Source: Porticoccus sp033791605
Lineage (GTDB): Bacteria > Pseudomonadota > Gammaproteobacteria > Pseudomonadales > Porticoccaceae
Reading direction: 5' to 3'
Assembly: GCA_033791605.1 (NCBI GenBank)
Contig: JASJGJ010000012.1
Location: forward strand, 1 to 64,000
Length of the DNA: 64,000 nucleotides
Shown here: piece by piece, positions 61,379 through 64,000 of the stretch
Layout of the letters: each line of letters starts with the position of its first letter
How positions within the stretch are numbered: the stretch's first letter is position 1
Translations under genes and position numbers: made by a program
The notes under the pieces: model-generated
What the model saw: the letters and a program-made list of their open reading frames with translations, nothing else
Databases searched by the model: none
Told to the model about the DNA's origin: nothing

Positions 61379-62566
61379 ATGTCTTCAATTCTGTTCGAAA
61401 AAAAACATGCCGATGTAAACAGCTTTAGAGTGCGTCTGGCCGCCATATTAATCTGCGTCTGTTCCATGATGTATTTCATCAACATGCCATTGATGTTGGG
61501 TCTAGCAGTAAAAGATCTCGGTCTTGTGCAGTCACAGGTTTGGCTGCTTGGCGGAGTTTTTTTGGGTGGCGTAGGTTTGGCGACAGCACTTTCTATTTTA
61601 TTTATTCGTATTGCCCATTGGCAGCGACTGATCTTTATTAGTGGGTTTATGAGCCTGTTGGCTTTTTTGCTGCCTGTTTTTGTTTCGGGTTTTACTGTCC
61701 TATTGATCTGCCAGGCCTTGGCGGGTTTCTTCGTTGGGCTTGGTTATGCCGTAGCCATTGCCTGCTTGGGTGACACCAGAAATCTCACACGGAACTATGC
61801 ACTGGCACTTACTGCTCAAACTGCTACCGTTGGCATTGTGAGCTACCTGTTACCTCAGCTGATTGTCAGGGGGACGACCTTTCATGAAGCATTAATGGCC
61901 GTGTCAGCATTGTCGTTTATTACTCTCTTGCTCGGTACGATGATGCCGAGAAATGGTAAACGTGCCAGTCTGAAAAATGCTATGACGGAGCAAAACCCTA
62001 CCGCTGTTTTTATCATACTGTTAATACTGCTATTGGTGTTTGTGGGAGGTAGTACCGTACGTAATGCTATAGAACCGATAGCTTCCCGCCTTGATTTTGC
62101 CGCGACAGAAGGCGGTGGCGTGATGATAATTTTGATATTTGCCAGTGGGCTGGGTTCTTTGCTTGCGGCATTGATGGCCACTCGTTCCAGTTATACCAAA
62201 CCTATAGTGATCTCCTTGGGCATTGCCGTGACAGTATTGGTGATGGGCGTTTTCCAGCTTTGGCCAGAGCAAATAAGCCTGATCTTTGCCTTTTGTCTTG
62301 TGGGGGGTGCCTGGAACTTTGCTGCTGCCTACGGCATGGGGTTAACCGCCAAATTGGATAGCGGTAGTGGTAAGTACACGCCATTAATCGCCACCATGCA
62401 GATTCTCGGTAACGTTGCCGGTATTGCTGCTGTGGGATCACTGGTGGTGGGAGGCAGTTATGTCTTACCTTACATACTGACCTGTATTGTCTGGATTCTG
62501 GCATTAGTGATTGTTATTCCAGTGGTAAAACGCAACCAGAAGCTCATCACGGCAAACAATGATTAA
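61379..62566 (+). CDS. Major facilitator superfamily transporter
   Basis: 395-residue protein with about twelve hydrophobic helices. The MFS layout is clear, with a central loop near residues 185-205 (PRNGKRASLKNAMTEQNP) between two six-helix halves. The characteristic loop 2-3 motif is degenerate (FIRIAHWQRL), so the subfamily was not assigned. It is followed 43 bases later by srkA. Substrate unknown. Confidence 0.85.
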   Translation: MSSILFEKKHADVNSFRVRLAAILICVCSMMYFINMPLMLGLAVKDLGLVQSQVWLLGGVFLGGVGLATALSILFIRIAHWQRLIFISGFMSLLAFLLPVFVSGFTVLLICQALAGFFVGLGYAVAIACLGDTRNLTRNYALALTAQTATVGIVSYLLPQLIVRGTTFHEALMAVSALSFITLLLGTMMPRNGKRASLKNAMTEQNPTAVFIILLILLLVFVGGSTVRNAIEPIASRLDFAATEGGGVMIILIFASGLGSLLAALMATRSSYTKPIVISLGIAVTVLVMGVFQLWPEQISLIFAFCLVGGAWNFAAAYGMGLTAKLDSGSGKYTPLIATMQILGNVAGIAAVGSLVVGGSYVLPYILTCIVWILALVIVIPVVKRNQKLITANND

Positions 62567-62609
62567 ACGAGTAAGTAAATAACGATCAATAGAAAAAGGA
62601 TTAACTTCT

Positions 62610-63674
62610 GTGAGCGGTGGGAATATGGACGAGCCAGATGGGAATAGAGCGATTGATGATGCCTCTTCGGCTAAAGATCCCGCGGCGATAGATCCAATCA
62701 CGCATCCCTTTGATACCCTTACGCCAGATTTTATTCTGGATGCAATGGAGAGTCAGGGGCATATCAGCGATGGGCGGCTCTTCCCCCTAAACAGCTACGA
62801 AAATCGGGTCTACCAAATTGGTATCGAAGATCAAACGCCGATTATCGGTAAGTTCTATCGGCCTAATCGCTGGAGTACCGAGCAAATTCTTGAAGAACAC
62901 AAGTTTTGTTTTGAGCTGGCAGAACAAGAGTTGCCGGTGGTAGCCCCCATGGTGAATGAGGCGGGTCAGAGCCTGTTTGAATACAAAGGCTTTCAGTATG
63001 CACTATTCCCTCGCAAGGGTGGACACGGCCCAGAGCTGGATAACCTCGATAATCTGTATCTGCTGGGCAAGCTGTTAGGGAGAATACATGCCGTCGGTGC
63101 GGTAAACCCTTTCAAATATCGCCCTACACTGGACAGTCAGACCTTTGGGCACGAAGCCTCTACGCTGATTAGTGAACAATTTATTCCGCAAGAATTAAAA
63201 GCTTCCTACGACTCTCTAGTACATGATGTCATGCAGGCCGTGGATGAAAATATTGCCAATACCGGCGCAGTTGAACATATTCGTGTCCACGGTGATTGCC
63301 ACTCCGGCAATATTTTGTGGCGGGACGACAATGCGCATTTTGTGGATTTGGATGATGCCCGTATGGCACCTGCAGTGCAGGATATTTGGATGCTGCTCTC
63401 GGGGCAAAGAGACCGCCAAACAGCGCAGCTGTCGGAAATTGTTGATGGTTATAACGAATTCTTTGATTTTAATCCGCGAGAGCTTCGCTTGATTGAAGCT
63501 CTGCGCACATTAAGAATGATTCACTACGCCGCATGGATAGCCAAACGCTGGCAAGACCCCGCATTTCCCATGGCCTTTCCTTGGTTCAACACCGTTCGCT
63601 ATTGGAGCGAACATATCCTTGAGCTGCGCGAGCAGTTTGCCGCATTGAATGAGCCGCCATTGGCGGTGATGTGA
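62610..63674 (+). CDS. srkA: Stress response kinase A (YihE/RdoA)
   Basis: 354-residue kinase of the aminoglycoside phosphotransferase/choline kinase fold. It shows PLNSYENRVYQIG, GKFYRPNRWSTEQILEEH, the catalytic loop HGDCHSGNILW and the metal motif VDLDDARMAPAVQDIWMLL, all as in E. coli SrkA. SrkA phosphorylates serine/threonine and counters stress-induced death. An unusual acidic N-terminal extension of about 30 residues precedes the conserved core. The start is GTG 62610 with AAAGGA upstream; ATG 62625 is the alternative. Confidence 0.93.
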   Translation: MSGGNMDEPDGNRAIDDASSAKDPAAIDPITHPFDTLTPDFILDAMESQGHISDGRLFPLNSYENRVYQIGIEDQTPIIGKFYRPNRWSTEQILEEHKFCFELAEQELPVVAPMVNEAGQSLFEYKGFQYALFPRKGGHGPELDNLDNLYLLGKLLGRIHAVGAVNPFKYRPTLDSQTFGHEASTLISEQFIPQELKASYDSLVHDVMQAVDENIANTGAVEHIRVHGDCHSGNILWRDDNAHFVDLDDARMAPAVQDIWMLLSGQRDRQTAQLSEIVDGYNEFFDFNPRELRLIEALRTLRMIHYAAWIAKRWQDPAFPMAFPWFNTVRYWSEHILELREQFAALNEPPLAVM

Positions 63675-63710
63675 CCGTGTCATTTTTAGTGAAGTTGTTT
63701 CGTGAAGTAA

Positions 63711-63750
63711 AATTAGGGTCAAAGTAAAACTAAAATTTTGACCCTATTTA
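63711..63750. terminator. Probable terminator between srkA and rpiA
   Basis: Ten-base stem TAGGGTCAAA (63714-63723) / TTTGACCCTA (63737-63746) with a 13-base AT-rich loop. T-rich flanks on both strands suit either the srkA or the convergent rpiA transcript. Confidence 0.65.
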
Positions 63751-63781
63751 AAGAAATAAAAAAAGGAATTTTTTTCGTTCG

Positions 63782-64000
63782 TTATTTCTCTGGATAAATC
63801 GTCTTAACCCCATCTTTCGTGCCGAGCATTAAAACATCCGCCGGTCTTAAGGCAAACAATCCGTTTGTCACCACACCGGTAATATTATTTATTTTCTCTT
63901 CTAACTCTCGTGCTGGGCTAATAGGGTGCAGGTGATGAACATCAATAATCACGTTGCCGTTATCGGTGATCACACCTTCGCGATAAACTGGGTCGCCACC
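63782..64000 (-). CDS. rpiA: Ribose-5-phosphate isomerase A (partial, N-terminus outside window)
   Basis: C-terminal 72 residues of RpiA. The frame continues to position 64000, reading GGDPVYREGVITDNGNVIID, then GVVTNGLFALRPADVLMLGT and DGVKTIYPEK, matching the family C-terminus. It interconverts ribose- and ribulose-5-phosphate and complements tkt from the same window. About two thirds of the gene lies outside. Confidence 0.95.
   Translation of the reverse strand, partial: GGDPVYREGVITDNGNVIIDVHHLHPISPARELEEKINNITGVVTNGLFALRPADVLMLGTKDGVKTIYPEK

Noticed and set aside
1..64000. tRNA, rRNA, CRISPR or insertion sequences
   Set aside because: Reading the gaps on both strands gave no T-loop with acceptor pairing, no regularly spaced repeats and no transposase. 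A dedicated tRNA and repeat scan would be decisive.

Overview
The window reads as a chromosomal segment of a Gammaproteobacterium with balanced base composition. Gene order points to the Pseudomonas/Cellvibrionales side of the class (inference). The runs metX-metW-DUF4426-rdgB, coaBC-algC-argB and radC-rpmB-rpmG next to crc, ftsY-ftsE-ftsX-rpoH, and tkt-epd-pgk-fba are all recognisable from that group. A marine Spongiibacteraceae-like organism would fit, but no rRNA is present to settle this. I saw no insertion sequences, phage genes, CRISPR arrays or tRNAs.

Layout. 1-2762 (minus) holds a methionine-entry operon ending in a truncated rdgB. 2892-5990 holds crc, a DUF4124 protein, slmA and argB. 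6036-9723 holds membrane-anchored algC and coaBC, followed on the plus strand by radC, rpmB and rpmG. 11313-18982 is housekeeping: orphan exbD, mutM, coaD, rsmD, ftsY-E-X, rpoH, DUF423 and trmB. 19013-24992 holds a Usp, elbB, an FKBP lipoprotein, and a minus-strand dsbB-lrgA-lrgB-rsd set. 25122-34472 holds gshA, ugd, an LpxH-like phosphatase, an RND efflux pair and DUF2721.

34527-42744 is the most distinctive stretch. An AcxR/AcoR-type sigma-54 activator is divergent from acxA-acxB-acxC (ATP-dependent acetone carboxylase), and a textbook -24/-12 promoter lies at 36761-36776. A second, short SecB-type chaperone gene lies just downstream on the same strand. The acx genes have a codon bias unlike their neighbours, typical of very highly expressed genes. 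Together this looks like a complete regulator-promoter-enzyme module for growth on acetone, possibly with its own assembly or stability chaperone. The SecB association is the best candidate here for something undescribed. A crc gene elsewhere in the window offers a plausible catabolite-repression input.

42957-48213 (minus) is a methyl-cycle operon: an ArsR-HTH/methyltransferase fusion, metK, ahcY, metF and rsmE. A perfect 9+9 bp inverted repeat sits upstream of the regulator. The divergent side (48368-53789) is sugar-phosphate and lower glycolytic metabolism: tkt, epd, pgk and fba, without pyk. 56087-58880 pairs serA with a divergent D-2-hydroxyglutarate dehydrogenase, a known thermodynamic coupling in serine synthesis. 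The right end has a FAH-family enzyme, MaoC, DUF1653, an MFS transporter, srkA and a truncated rpiA.
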